The translations under genes were made by a program, and so were the position numbers. The notes beneath the pieces were generated by a model, which saw only the letters and a program-made list of their open reading frames with translations, made no database searches and was not told the DNA's origin. Shown one piece after another: positions 35,146 to 48,399 of a DNA stretch of 64,000 bases. Location: assembly GCA_015501605.1 (NCBI GenBank), contig JADNRZ010000006.1:1116001-1180000 (forward strand), written 5' to 3'. This DNA is from Panaeolus papilionaceus (Eukaryota; Basidiomycota; Agaricomycetes; Agaricales). Positions within the stretch are counted from its first letter, which is position 1, and the number at the start of each line of letters is the position of its first letter.

Positions 35146-38100
35146 TCAGAAACTCTGCACTGATGATAAAATTTTAGCCAATGGACATACGTCAGCCTCT
35201 GAATCTCGACCCTCAGGGATGAAATTAGGGGGGTACGATGATAATGGAAACCGGAGGGAGCTCGAACTGGAGGTCAAGGGTTTCAAAGAGCAAAGAATGG
35301 TCATGCAAGAGTATGGTGTTGCGAACCTGCATCGAACGCGTACTTTCGCTGCTAGGATTCAATGGTGCATTGATAATGATGAGTAGCCGTTCAGTGGCAC
35401 CAACTGAAATGGAGGTTGAGTTGGAGACTTGGAGTAGTAACTCTGGCAAGTAGCCTCATAAGTCAAGCAAAAGGTTCGGGGACTTTGATGAGTACCCGAT
35501 CGGTCACTTGAAAGCAGGTCCGCAGGCCCGCGCCACTGGGGTTGAGCCACTCGACTCGAATGACGACAAAATATGTCGGATCTTTGAACGCGAAAGGATG
35601 CGCGAAAACCGCAACATTGAGTTGTTGATCACGAGCGAATGCAAAGTTTTGTATTATTGCACTTATCGTGAAGGCAAAACCTTTTTGAATGACCTCTCAA
35701 GTTGACCCCAAAATGAGATTTGGAAAGGTAACCCGAATATAAGTAACCATTCACGACCTCGTGTATACCGAGAGGCGCGCCTTGTAAGGGTCATAAGATA
35801 TCCAATATTCTCAATGTTTCCCCATTGTGCATACAACAGAAGGAGTTCAACGAAAAAAGGAGATCCGACAAAAACCTGTCAAGCTGATGGCAAACTCACC
35901 TTTATCTGGAATGCGGGGTATGGGGTAAGTGAGATACGGCATACTCTCTTATGCGCTTTCTCCTGCTTTGTTTGTTACTGACCACATTTCGAATCCCCAT
36001 GGGATAAGGAGCGCCCAGTGTACCATGAGGGATGAACAATGAGAACGAGCTTTGGGATGTCACTCGTCCCTTGCGTCCATTGTCAGAAGTTCGAACGATG
36101 AGCCACTCGTACAAATCGGCGCGTCTGATCTCAAATGTTTCGTTCATGAAGGCCGGAAGGGGATGAAATATAATTTTCATTCAACCGCGGCGAAGCTCAC
36201 CTCTAAGAGGCTCGAGGCTCGAGGCCTATGGCTTCTCTCAACGACCCACTGCTGAACTTGATTCTTAAGAGCTGCAAAGTTTCGATAATTTTTTTCTGAA
36301 AAGTCTCAGTAAAATCCCAGAGGTTCGTGATGGAGGCCTCTTCAGAATGAATCCGAGGAAGTGGTGTTCAGGCGGGAGAGATCTGAGGGGCGCGATTGTA
36401 ATTACCCAATTCGCGGAGCGGGGGATCGCGATTTGGGGGGTATCTGCTCAAGACGGTAAAAAGCAGGCGGGTGCCGCGTGCTGATCGCCTCCTGAGTCCT
36501 GCCATCGCAGCTGGGCTTGAAATAATGTCTCACGCTTGCCATCATCACAATCTGCCAGGGAATGCCGATGCGGCATGGTCGGCCAAGAGAGCACTTTGGA
36601 AAAATGCGGTATAATTTTGAGGAAAATTGGAGATGAAATCTGATGCATGACGATAAATGCAATTAAATCGAATTAAATCTTGAGATATGCGATGGTGGAC
36701 GTAGGATGTTTTCTCTCTCTCGTGTGGGTTGCATCTCGAGAAAGATTGGTATCGGGAGTCAAGACTTGGTTGGGCAAAGGGAGAACGAGAGGAAAAGCAG
36801 AAAAGTCGTTCGAAGTCGTTCGAACTTGAAGAAAGGGTAATTTCGTAAAATACTCTGGAGCCCCTCTACTCCCCGAGTCATTACTTCGAGGTCTATTCAA
36901 TTTTTGACAAGGGGTGAGGAGACCACTAGGAAGAACACTTTGAATTGCCAAATATAGAGACTCTTCGAAGTGTAGCCATCCAAAACATCTCGACGTTATC
37001 GCCCATCTATCATTCATAGTGGTGCTCATGTGTCCCTTTATTTATGAATAGATGATGGATAGTTTTGGCATTGGAGCTCACGATTGAATAACTACCTTTT
37101 GCACTGGGTGTACTTTGATGCTGGTGAAGATTGGACCCACAGTTGTCAGGATATGCGGCGATTGGTATCGCGAAGTGATAATCCAAAGCTGGTCCCTTTC
37201 TATGAAGTAGCAAATTCATAGCTCTTAGGCTGAGGTGAACGAAGCGAAGGGATCCTGAAGAGTCAAGACGAAAAGAGTAAATGGAGGAAGATACCAGATC
37301 TAGCAATGGAGTAATCTACCAGGGTCGTATTTACGGAATCAATATGTCCCTCCCGCCACGGCGACCTATCCAGTCTCTTTACATACGCGCTATGACTTAG
37401 GGCAATTAGGACCCCATCCACATGGAGCTGTTGGTAAACCTCGACCGAGTATGAATACATATACCAAGCTGGAATTGCAGGATTCCTTTATTACTCCCCC
37501 TTGCTTCAGTGGCTTCGACGTACCCTCGAGGGCTTAAAGGCACCAGCGTCCTCGTCGAAACTCATCCTGACTAGCTCCTGTTTAACGAATCAAGTTCTCC
37601 TAAGTCACCGCGCGACAACCTTATAGCGCGTCTGCACTTCTCTTCTGTGGCACGCGCACTTCTCCATCCCAGTCTTTTTGTCTATTCCGCATATTCACAA
37701 ACTTGTCCTCGCCATCTGACCCACGCCGACTAAAGTTACCAACTCTACAGACAAAGGTAATCATATTCCCCTATCTATGAAGCTCAGCACTCACATGTCA
37801 ATGCGACCACGACAGATCCCTTTGTCCAGAATACTATACGCGTCCTGACACATATCCATCTTTGCAACGTGGTGAGTTTGCCATCTCATAATTACATTTC
37901 TTCACGACATCACAATCGCGTCTATATCCGTTCCCCCCCCAAATACTTCTCCCTGGCTGGCTGTTACGGATTCTCGAGTTTGGAAGCTAGTAACCAAAGC
38001 TCTGACTGGGAGTACCTCGTTGCATCAGCCATCCATTTTACGCGTGTTCCGCGTTTGTATGCGCTTCTAAACCGGGAGATTCTTTGATTATTCGCGTGTT

Positions 38101-38588
38101 AAACGCAAGTTGAACGATTCAAACACGTTGAATATGCTCGTGTCGAGTCAATGTTACCGTATTCTTGGGTTTTGCGCACATTCATCTGCTTTTTTCAGTT
38201 TCCCATCCCAGCTCTTCTAATTCACAAATCCTCCCTTATAATCCTTTCCGCCCTTGCAAACTTTTCTCTTCACTTGAAAGGGGGGATTTGTACTCTCAAA
38301 TCCCTTCCTTCTCCCCTTTTTACATATAAAAGATGGCAAAAGCTAACCCTGTTTTTCTACCCTCCTTTCTAGGTACACCCCTCTACACGAGGTTCTTTCC
38401 AACCCGAATCAAAGTGGAGTCACGGAATAAACGAAACCGTTACTCTCAACCTTCGTTGTTGTTGCCATCTCATTTACCTCCCGCCTTTCCAACGAAGACA
38501 TAAGGCCTTTTGTCATCCCACCCATCCTCAAAGGCAAACCCATCCACCTCGCAACTCTACATTCCTTGCCAGTTAAAAACCTAGCAAG
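35146..38588. other. Gene-poor stretch
   Basis: Scattered frames of 60-118 codons on both strands, none convincing. CT-rich sequence from about 37600 onwards is probably the promoter and leader of the next gene. Confidence 0.35.
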
Positions 38589-40330
38589 ATGAGGTATGAT
38601 ACCTTTCCAGATTTCCGCTCCATGAGCGGGAACGATGACAATGACCCACGGGGCGGCGAAATCGACCTGGACCCTAAGTGAGTACCCTCCATTCATCTAT
38701 GCATATAATCAAGCCATACTCGACCAAGAGCAGACTTGCATTTTAATTTGATGCGAATCAAGGCGCATCATTCGCATTTATTGATGCCAACCGTGAAAGG
38801 TCGCGCATACATTCATGTCGAAAGGAGGTCAAATAAGATTGATATATTGTCCTCGCTTGTCCGCTCGCTTGCTCGTTGCATTACCATATTTCTCGTTGTC
38901 TTCTTGTCTTGACCTGCATTATATTTGAGATACTTATACCATTCATTTCCTCGTTTGCAGAAAGAGACGACCTATTTCAATCAAGAGACCCTTCGCGATG
39001 CCTCGTGCACTGAATCGAACATTGGCAGCAGCGGATCTTTTGAAAGGTCATAAAGAGCTCAGGACCCCCGCCCATTCGTCGTTATCGAACGAAGTCGCAC
39101 TGGATTCGCGTTCAGAAACAAGTACCAGTCGAGCCGAAAAAGCCCCTAGCCCTCCTGCCACTAGCAAAGTGAAGCTAGCCAAAGCGCCCCTGCCTACGCG
39201 TATCAAGCCAAACGTGTCGTCTGCCAACCCCATTACGCGAAAGGTGACATCCCAGCCAAAGCCCGGTTCATCACAAGTTATCAAGTCATTGGATGAAGCA
39301 AAGGTGGTTAAGAACCGACCCAAGTCGACGTCAAAGCCCTGTGCCGTCGAGAGTATGCATGAGCTATCAAGTGAAGAGGTGGAGCTATTGTTGACAAGGA
39401 CTGCCAGTGCAAAGGGGAAGGAGAGAGCAATGGAGCCTAGCTCTAACTGCCTCCCTCCTTCCCTGGCGGGTCTGAAGTTCAAGAAGAATAAGCCTGCAGT
39501 GGTTGAGGAAGAGTCTTTGGTACAGACAAAACCTACACCAGCACAGGGTCATGGGGTCAGCCTAAAAAGGAGAAGATCAGATAGCCCGAGTGCATTGTCT
39601 ATGGCGGGGGCCAAAGCACCAGTGTCGACTCCCATTGTTGAGACTGGTATAAAGTCGCGTGGATATGTGTTCTCTTCAGCTTCACCCTCATCACCACCAG
39701 GACCATCAGTGGCCCCGCGTTCTCCCCCAACCTTTGCATCGAGCTTGAAAGCATCCAAAACTTCCACCTTGGACGAACCAAGACCAAAGAAGAAGATGAG
39801 GTGGGATATGCCTCCACCTCCCGTCCCGGCCAAGTGTCAACCTCCCCCAGAGGAGTCAAGCCAGCCAGAACCTATATCCCCACCAGCTCAATCAACTTCA
39901 CAACTCCATGCACCTGCATCCCCTCCTCCGGCTCCCCAACCCGAGCTTGAATCTTCAACTTCTCCATCTGATGTGACGCCTGCTGAACCCGTCGCTCGTC
40001 CCAAGAAGAGGAGCCGAATTCCGAAGCACCTTCGATATCATGCTGAGGCTGTCCGTCCCGAGCTACTCGAACCCGTAGAGGGACAGCCCAGGCAGTATGA
40101 CGATGCGATCGCGATGTGTCCATATGAGTGTTCGGAAGTCGAGCGCGTGCTGGCGTGTAACAGGTGCAAGGTGTTCATGCTTACTGACAGGTGAGTCTTT
40201 TTTAAAGTTTTGTTGTTGTTGAGCATAGTGCTGATAGTGGTCGATTAGGTTGACGGGGACAATGGGGCAGAAGATCGCTGAGTGGAAAGCGATGTATCCG
40301 GATTTGGAGGAGGACGAGAAGAAGATATGA
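38589..40330 (+). CDS. Nuclear low-complexity protein with split NLS and C-terminal Cys cluster, unknown
   Basis: join(38589..38677, 38961..40190, 40249..40330), 466 residues with both junctions in frame. Exon 1 encodes an acidic head (MRYDTFPDFRSMSGNDDNDP). Splicing creates DPKKRRPISIKRPFA, a classical nuclear localisation signal spanning the junction. The middle is Ser/Pro/Lys-rich with a second basic patch (RPKKKMRWDMPPPP) and a third (RPKKRSRIPKHLRYH). The C-terminus has CPYECSEVERVLACNRCKVF (C-x3-C ... C-x2-C) followed by a Trp-containing tail. The cysteines could bind zinc, but spacing matches no finger I know. Likely nuclear; function unknown. Confidence 0.75.
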
Positions 40331-40816
40331 AGACGTTATTCAATCTTCCGTCTTCTTGTGTCTTAGCTGAGGTTGCGCCACTTCATTTATGCCCTTCGTG
40401 TTCGAATTTAACTTTAATTCTTGTATTCATGGTTCATCGTGTTGAACCTTTATCGACGACGTATTATTGTCGTTCCTACTTATCACCTTTGCATCTAATA
40501 TGTATATGATCTGTACATACAAGCCTGTCAGTATTGTACTATATGATAATATGTGGTAATCATACCTATTCATGCCCTACAATGATTGAGCGTTGAGGGG
40601 AACACCGACGATGACGAGGATTCCGATTTTGTTGTACACGTGACCATTCTATTTCAGGGGCTGACCATTTTTTTGCCTTGCTGCTTCACTCCATGACGTC
40701 CTAGGTTCGGCAGCGGTTCACGACCACACACGCTCAGGCTGCCTTGCCTCCCTCCCTTCCTTAACTATTATCACCCGCTATCTCTATATCTATCTAATCG
40801 CCCGGTATATTTATCG

Positions 40817-43800
40817 ATGCACCCAACATTCAGGACGAGCTCGTCCAGGACGGGTATTGCAAGGCTACTTTCGGGAGCTTTTACTAGCGCATCCCCGAGC
40901 TCGAGTTCGAGCAAACATGTCTTCGTGAAGACACAAGAAGTGGTCAGGTATACGGCTATTCGGGATTTTTTTAAACAGCAGCAGTTGAGTTCTGCGACTC
41001 GATGTTCGGAGAGGGGGACGTCGATGCCGTGGTCAACTGGCGTGGGTGTGGGTGTGTTGAGAGGAGTAGGACAGGTTCAACCCTTTGGTTTGAAGGCTGG
41101 GATGATGTCCTCTCGATTTGGCGCAACAAAGAGCGTCTCTCCTTTTCTAGGCTCTGGGATGCGTGCGTTTATAACTTCGTCTGTGCGACGAGCAAAAGAA
41201 GACGACTCGGAGCGTTCTTCAAAACCGGAAAATAGGCCTGCTGAAGCAACGACGCCGAAAGAACTGGAACCCAAACCTCCAGAGTCAGCGACCTCTTCTT
41301 CACCCGGACAAAAAGCCGAAGAGTGTATCTGCAAAAGGTCAAACAATAATTCTCTAAATAACGCCAACAACAACATCAATACCACCACCCCCAACGCCGC
41401 AACACTCTCCGCGTATCCTTATGTCGATCCCACACCCGCACCGCCCTCATCGACTTACTCCCCCCTTCCGCCATCCTCCCACTCTCCATTCTACCCAGAT
41501 ACCAACATCGACAAACAGTTTCCTCACTCCCGGGATCACGAGAACTATTCCGAGTTCTTCAAACGCCTGGCCCAGTCCCTCCCGCACCCACACCGTCCCA
41601 CGCGGGATGATTTCCTGAAAGTCGCTACGGGGTTCTGGCAGCGCGTTAGGATTCGGTTCAAGTGGTTTACTATCAAGAGTTTCCGCAAGTTTAATGCTGA
41701 TGATATATCGGCGTTTGTGACTTGGTTCTTGATGAGCCAGATGTTTTGGGTTTTGCTTGGGACGTAAGTGGAGTTTTTTCGGTATTGAATGGAGTGTAGA
41801 GATGAGAGGATGAGTAGATGCTGATGTTTTTTCCTGTGTTCAGAACGACGTTTTTCTCAGTTTTCTTCGCGATTGCGAATAGCTTGAGACTACAACGTAG
41901 GTTTATTATATCTTGTTTTATTAATCGCCAAACTAAAGGTTGTATCTTATTTTGCAGATTACCTCGCCCGTGCAATCAGCGACTATCTGACTTCCGAAAC
42001 CGGTATCACCATCATATTCGAGTCAGCTGTTGTGCCTAAATGGAAAGCTTCAGCACTGTCTTTCAAAAACGTCTACGTCTCATGTCGGCCCAAAGACCCC
42101 AACGCACGAAATCTCCACACCCACCCCCCCGCACCGAAGCGACACACAGCACATACCGCTGCCATTGGGTATGATGTGAGCAATCATCCTGCGACGCATC
42201 GTGTGGAAGATGAAGATGAGTATGACGAGGATGGCAAGAGGACGGGAGGATATGAGGACGAAGACACGAATTATACGATGTTTGATTTGAATATTGATTC
42301 CGTAGATGTGACACTTTCGTTCAAGAGATGGTTGGATGGGAAGGGGTTGGTGGAAAGTGCCGTTGTGAGAGGTGTAAGGGGTGTTGTTGGTATGCTTTTA
42401 TCTGCCGCTCGTTTCGTTGCGTATTGATAGCTGACGGCGTTTTGTAATTCATAGATCGTAGGAACGTGTTCTGGGACCCATTGAACCCACTCGATCCAGC
42501 CACGTTCAGACACCCAGCCCGTCCAGGAGATTTTGAACTTACAAGTCTGCAACTGGAAGACGTTCTGGTCACGGTGTACCAACCTGGCGACTTTAGACCA
42601 TATACTGCCTCCATCTTCAGGGCGGATATGCGCATGTTCAGGAAGCGATGGGCCTTTTATGATTTCCTCTGTGCGGAGAATGTGGTTGGGCAGTTTGACA
42701 ACTGCTTGTTCAGTCTGCATAAACCGCAGAGTATTGGAAGGACGAATGAGATGGATTTGAGGGATGGGGATTGGGTTAGGATGGTATGTTTCCCAAGCTT
42801 CTGGTCATCGTTTATTATATCTAACTCGCGTTTTTTTATCAGTCGCGTATTCGTATTGATGGGGTCAACATTGACCATCTCCAAAATTCCACCACCATGG
42901 AGGGTCCTATCTCATGGATCACATCAGGCAAAGTCGACGCTGTCCTCGACATCAAGTTTCCCCGAGACCCTAACGACGACCTGCCATTCAACGCCATCCT
43001 AGAAGAAATTGCAGAGGCAATCACTACTTCTCTGGCTAACGTTGAGAATCTGAAAAAGAGAATCCCCGGTCAACGCGAGTTGGCTAAACCTCCTCTGCAG
43101 GTGCCTCAGGATATGCAAGTTGGTGTCGGGAGTGACGCAGAGGATGGTGAAGGCGCCGATTTGGAAGGAGAAGGGAGGAAAGAGGGCGCTGTTAAACCCA
43201 AGGTCGTGATTGATATCGATTTGCGGTTTAGGGATTTGAAGGCTGCTGTCCCGATTTTTACTTCGGATTTGTCGTATGTGAATAATGCGCTCATTAGGCC
43301 GATTGTTGCGTTTATGAAGTGGGTGTTTTCTATTTACTTTTGCTCATGTGAATGTCCAATACTAACGCTGTTTTACAGTGCCAATCGGACACTTATACCC
43401 ATCCGCTGTAGGGTTGTAAAAGACCTAGATGAGTTTGACGGCTCGTGGACGGTACGTTTCTTTTTTACTGTTTCTTTGGTCATGTTCACGAACTCAACAC
43501 TACTTCAACAGATGTGGGAGACTGGTCTCATGGATGAAATCTCGCTCAAAGTCTACGAAGCCCTTGCGTACCATGTCTCACAATCCGCCATCAACAGGCA
43601 GAGGATGAAGACCGTCAGTCTCTGGAGCTTGCACATGACAGCGAGTGCTGTGATGAGCGCTCTGCGAACGGCCGTCGACCCGATGGGAAAGCAGCTCAGG
43701 GAGATATATCTAACCTCGAGAGCGACGATGCGAGCAAGAGCAGAGGAGGCTGCGAGGTTGGCGGCGGCGGTGGAGGCTGAGGGCTATGAGGGCGAAGGTG

Positions 43801-43871
43801 AAGAGGACGATGGGGGTGTTAGGGAGGTTGTGGGGTTTTATGGTGTTATGCCGCTGGTTCCACAGGTGTAG
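40817..43871 (+). CDS. Mdm31/Mdm32-type mitochondrial inner-membrane protein
   Basis: The N-terminus MHPTFRTSSSRTGIARLLSG is Arg/Ser-rich with few acids, as expected of a presequence. After a disordered linker come FWQRVRIRFKWFTIKSFRKF, FNADDISAFVTWFLMSQMFW and, across an intron, TTFFSVFFAIANSLRLQ, giving the first membrane segments. The large conserved domain follows: TSETGITIIFESAVVPKWKA, FDLNIDSVDVTLSFKRWLDG, FELTSLQLEDVLVTVYQPGD, ENVVGQFDNCLFSLHKPQS, SRIRIDGVNIDHL and GPISWITSGKVDAVLDIKFP. These blocks identify the Mdm31/Mdm32 family, which supports mitochondrial shape, inheritance and cardiolipin/phosphatidylethanolamine balance in yeast. At least six introns. The C-terminal end is acidic. 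Stop at 43869-43871. Confidence 0.9.
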
Positions 43872-44632
43872 AGTGAGCTGGAATGTTCATAACTTATAGA
43901 TATAGATGACGGGGAGCTTGTGTGCTCCTTGCATATATTGCTTTCCACCCTAAAGCTTTCAGAGGCAATAAATGGTCAAAAAAAAGGCTTTTGACCCACC
44001 TTGAGGACAGTGTGGTGTGGCAGGATTCAGGAAAGACTTGTGTCAAGAAGGGGGAGGAGGGGTGTAGTCCTTGTGTAGAAATGCACAAGCGACTCCCGTC
44101 TCAGAAATGTGCCACTATCTATTCAAGCACAAGTAAATTACTGATACCTGTAACTTCTGCTGTTTTTTTGTTCATTTGACGTGCATTGCCAGTGAACGTT
44201 CTTCCACTATCAACGTGCTGGTTATCGAGTGTTTCTCACAAGTTACTTTAGCTGGGTTCACCGGTCTACCCTGGGTCTTGAAGAGGGTCTCGTTGAAATT
44301 TTGATCTTTTTTCAATATTGCAGGCCAATAAAGCCGGATCGAAGCACCCATATTGAAGCATTGATTCCCCTGAGAAACGACGCCCATCGACAAACTGATG
44401 CAATCTCCAATAGTAGTTGACCGAGGCTCGATCATCAGCAAGCCGAGCCGGAGTCTGTTACATACCCGCTTCCCATCGCAGCATCGTTATTCGCTCATTC
44501 CATCATGTGCCAGTGGCTGGGTAGGTGCAGGATGAACATTGAATGGGATTTAAAGTTGCCATTGGTGAGATACTCCTGTTGCTCTCGTACTTCCTTCACC
44601 TTGCCGACCACTCACCATTATCCCTGCCTACA
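43872..44632. other. Intergenic stretch
   Basis: No coding exon, RNA gene or repeat recognised between two genes on the same strand. Confidence 0.4.
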
Positions 44633-46621
44633 ATGAACTCAGTTTTGAAAATTGGATATGATTTATTGGACAGGGTAAGCCCCAAACCCCCAACATTGTC
44701 ATCCCATCTCCTCACTCCAGTCGCTCATTGGTATTCATTCACGGTACTTGACAATACAGGGCATCGTACCAGACTTCATCCTCCGTCGCGCCATTCGCAT
44801 GCTCCTTCGCCAGCGTCTTCGTGAGATAGACCATGGCTCCCTAGAGAAGAATCACGCTGCAAAGATCAAGTTCGTCGAGGATGTCAAAGCGCGACGCGCG
44901 ATTGCGGAGGTGCCGGAGAAGGCCAACGAACAGCATTATGAGGTGGGTTTCGCGTTACCATTGCGATTATCATTCGTCATCCGTGGATTTATTGTGGAGA
45001 AGCATTGGGAATTTTGGGCATGGCGACGGACGGTTGCTTCGAATGGCGTTGAACGGCTGTGCGATTGAATGCCAGCGGATGATTGATATGTGGAAGCAGC
45101 GAGAACGGGGAGTGCGGCGTTTAGAGTGCGCCAGCAGGTGGATCCTTCGGGGAGTCATGGCCATGCCCATTGCTGTATCGACTGTCTGTCCCGAACGATT
45201 GTCTCCTGCATGCGTGTTTGTACTAATCCACTCCACTCGTTGAATCGCAGGTCTCAACGGAATTCATCCTATCAACATTAGGCCTATACGCGAAATATTC
45301 TTCATGTCTCTACCCTACAGGACGCGAGACTCTTGACGAAGCTGAGCATCTGATGCTCGAGAGCTATTGCGAAAAAGCGAAGCTAAGAGATGGGTTGGAT
45401 ATTCTGGACTTGGGGTGTGGTAAGCGTCCTTGTCGACCTCCGCACAGAAGGGTGAATTGACGTGTTTGCCGTATCTCCCCAGGATGGGGAAGTCTTTCAC
45501 TGTTCCTTGCCGAGGTATATCTACACCAACCCTCGTCAGTTATGCAGGAATTGACGCTTTGAAATTTCCTGGTAGAAATACCCTAATTCTCGGATTACGG
45601 GTCTCTCCAACTCAAGCACTCAGAAGGTCCATATCGATTCGAGAGCCAAAGAGAAAGGCTTGTCAAATGTTGAGGTACGCACAACTCTATATTCTCCTTC
45701 CAGCTACTGATATCGTTTCATTGAAAGATTATCACAGCCGACGTTAACACGCATGATTCAATGGGTCAAAGACGTCAGCCAATCCTTTTTCATTTCCTCC
45801 AAGAAAGACACTCATTATTTATCAATCTATAGATTCGACAGAATTTTGAGCATTGAGATGTTCGAGCACATGAAGAACTATGAAGCCCTTCTGAAGAAGG
45901 TCTCAAGCTGGCTTCGACCTACTGCCTCATCTTCCAATGAGGATGAAGACTCGGAAAAAGACGAATCCCTGCTTTTCGTACATATCTTCTGTCATCGGAC
46001 CACTCCATATCATTTTGAAGAGGATGATGGGTGGATGGCACAAAATTTCTTCTCAGGTGGGCACCTTCGTATTTATAACAATGTTCCTGGCTCATTTTTA
46101 TTTTATTATCCATTGCATTTTAGGAGGAACAATGCCTTCTCATGACCTCTTTGTGAGTCACTCATCAATTTCCAGCGATGAGAGCACTCAACATGCCTAC
46201 AGCTATACTTTCAAACTGATTTAACCCTCCTTCGGAGCTGGTATATCCCAGGGACCCATTACTCTCGTACCCTTGAGGACTGGCTAAGTCTGCAAGATAA
46301 AAACGGAAAGAGTTGCGTCTATTCATCATTAATCACCTGCCTGTTCGTCCTGACTTACTGTCGTTAACACCATTCGTGTGTTTATAAATGTATAGAGGGC
46401 TTACAGGTTCTTGAGGAAGACGCTAAAGCAAAGGGACATCCTGCAGATGAGGGTAGGAAGACGTTCTATCGCTTCAGGGTGTTCTATATGGCTTGTTCTG
46501 AGCTTTTCAGGATGGACAACGGTGAACAGTGAGTATCTTTTACGTGCTGGCACTTTGTTGATCACTGACGTAACCTATATTTAGGTGGGGCGTCGGACAT
46601 TACCTGTTCAAACGGAAGTAG
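44633..46621 (+). CDS. SAM-dependent methyltransferase, cyclopropane-fatty-acid-synthase (CMAS) family
   Basis: Exons from ATG 44633 to TAG 46619-46621 read MNSVLKIGYDLLDR, GIVPDFILRRAIRMLLRQRL, KANEQHYE, VSTEFILSTLGLYAKYSSCL, LDILDLGCGWGSLSLFLAE (SAM motif I), YPNSRITGLSNSSTQKVHID, IITADVNT, FDRILSIEMFEHMKNYEALL, FVHIFCHRTTPYHFEEDDGW, GTMPSHDLF, WYIPGTHYSRTLEDWLSLQD and WGVGHYLFKRK. This is the fungal CMAS-like / coclaurine-N-methyltransferase-like group; the natural substrate is unknown. Two oddities: the intron between HYE and VSTEF is 308 nt (44943-45250), far longer than its neighbours. Between IITADVNT (exon from 45728) and FDRILSIEM (exon from 45833) I cannot find a GT-AG pair that keeps the frame. 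Confidence 0.82.
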
Positions 46622-46891
46622 CACTTGGAAGCTCCCCCTCATGTATAAATGTAAAAATTTACAAATCATAATTCAAATGGAAACCTTGACAAGGATAGGG
46701 GGTTGACGATCAAAGTAAGGATGAATTATAACAAGCGAACGCCCATCGAAAGAAAAAATTCAAGCAAAGCATGTAGTTCAAACTAAATACCTAAAAGTAC
46801 AGGTGCAGAGATTCTACACGACATCCTCCATTCAAGGAAAGCCCAATTTTCTTCAAAATCAGCTTTCGGGTCTCTGAAAAGGCTTCAACAA

Positions 46892-48203
46892 CTAACGGTC
46901 TTGCATGTCGTTCAAGAGACGGAGGATGTTGAGGACTGTGGTAATCTATGAGATACGTCCCACAAAGGAAAAAAAATGGGTTGAAGACTTACAAAGGTTG
47001 ATAAAGTCGAGGTAGAGGCTGATGGCACCCATGATGAACTCATCTGGTGAAAGACGCTTGTTGATCATGTAGGTATCATAGACAATGTAGCCGCTGAAGA
47101 GTAAGGTTCCTCCAATGGCCATAATCAAGTCAAAGGTGCGGTTGAAGGGCAAGAAAACGGCAACGAAACCGGTCATGACTGGAAATCGTTTTGCAGGGTC
47201 AGCCTACGATGGTGCATTGATTTGAATCGTAGAAACTTACCCATGGCGATCAGACCACCGAAGAGGAACGGTCCCATGCCAGAGAAGTCATACTGGAGAG
47301 CAGTTAGACGGGAATTGTGACGGACGGGAGAGAGCTAATAGCCAGCTAACCTTGGATTGGAATGTGAACAAGGTCAAACCGACGAAGATACCGATGGTGA
47401 TGATACTGTCGAATTTGAGCAGGAGTGAGAATTTATAAGATTACTGAGAATTAAATATCAGACGTACAGCGCCTGAAGGATAATAACGTTGTCGTAGAAG
47501 GCTATTGCAACGCCTAGAGTTCCGGCTTCCATGAGGGTGAAGAGTGAGAGGAGACCAAAGTTCCATGGGTAGGCATGACGCTTCCAGTAGAGCAGACCGA
47601 GAACGACCATGGTCCCAATGAGAGTGACATAGAATGTCCAGACGCTAGAAGTCACGATAGTTTAGAGAGTAATTGTAGACGCTCAGCTTTAGTGAGGAAA
47701 CCTACTGCGCCTGGACCCAAAATAGGGCTTGAGGGGACTGGGAAATCAGCCCACCAACGAGAGACGTTGCAGCCTAGTTAATATGAAGTGTTAATGGGAA
47801 TCCTGAAAAAGTGTGGTAGTTATCCCGTACAATTTGACAGACTGGGAGTCTTGATATCAGCCATACCGAATCATGTAGCAACAGCAGCAATGATTGACTC
47901 ACGCAAAATGGTGTAGACTTTGCGAATAAACGCATTTCGGATCTCTGGAGAGCTCTCAGATACGCTTACTCCATACTATATCATCGAATTTAACCATGAG
48001 TCGATGGATACAATGTTATGTAGGCGTACCTTGAAGTCGTCTGGTAGATCTCCCTGGGCTGGTTGATCATAGAATCCGCCTGCTCCTCCGCGACTGGATG
48101 AACCAAGAAGGGGTTCTGCTGCTTCATTAGTTGAATGGTAGTTAGGTTTGGGGGCTTGAGAACCCTGTGCGTAAGTTGGAGGAGGTACTGGATAATTGCT
48201 CAT
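46892..48203 (-). CDS. Bax inhibitor-1 (TMBIM/LFG) family membrane protein
   Basis: ATG 48201-48203. The cytosolic head MSNYPVPPPTYAQGSQAPKP is Pro/Tyr-rich as in Lifeguard proteins. Membrane exons follow: SEIRNAFIRKVYTIL-like entry, SVWTFYVTLIGTMVVLGLLY, WNFGLLSLFTLMEAGTLGVA, IITIGIFVGLTLFTFQSK, MGPFLFGGLIAM, VMTGFVAVFLPFNRTFDLIM and GGTLLFSGYIVYDTYMINKR. The tail is ISLYLDFINL joined to FLNILRLLNDMQDR, TAG 46892-46894. YDTYMI and the ending LNILRLLND are hallmark blocks. Seven helices are expected, in ER, Golgi or vacuole membranes. Members act in calcium leak and cell-death control; yeast Bxi1/Ybh3 links to the unfolded protein response. Confidence 0.9.
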
Positions 48204-48399
48204 GGTAGTTGGTGGTGAAGGAGCGAATGTGAGCGCCGTTCTAGAAGAGTCTGATGATGTAAAGTGACGCTGACCGGATGTGGCTGTGCATCACGTCAAT
48301 TGATCCATTGCCGATAATTCCAAAATTGGACCTGGACACCTCTTTGCCACAGACGTATACGACCAGCTCTTGTCTTTCTCCTTGCATTCTTGTATTATC

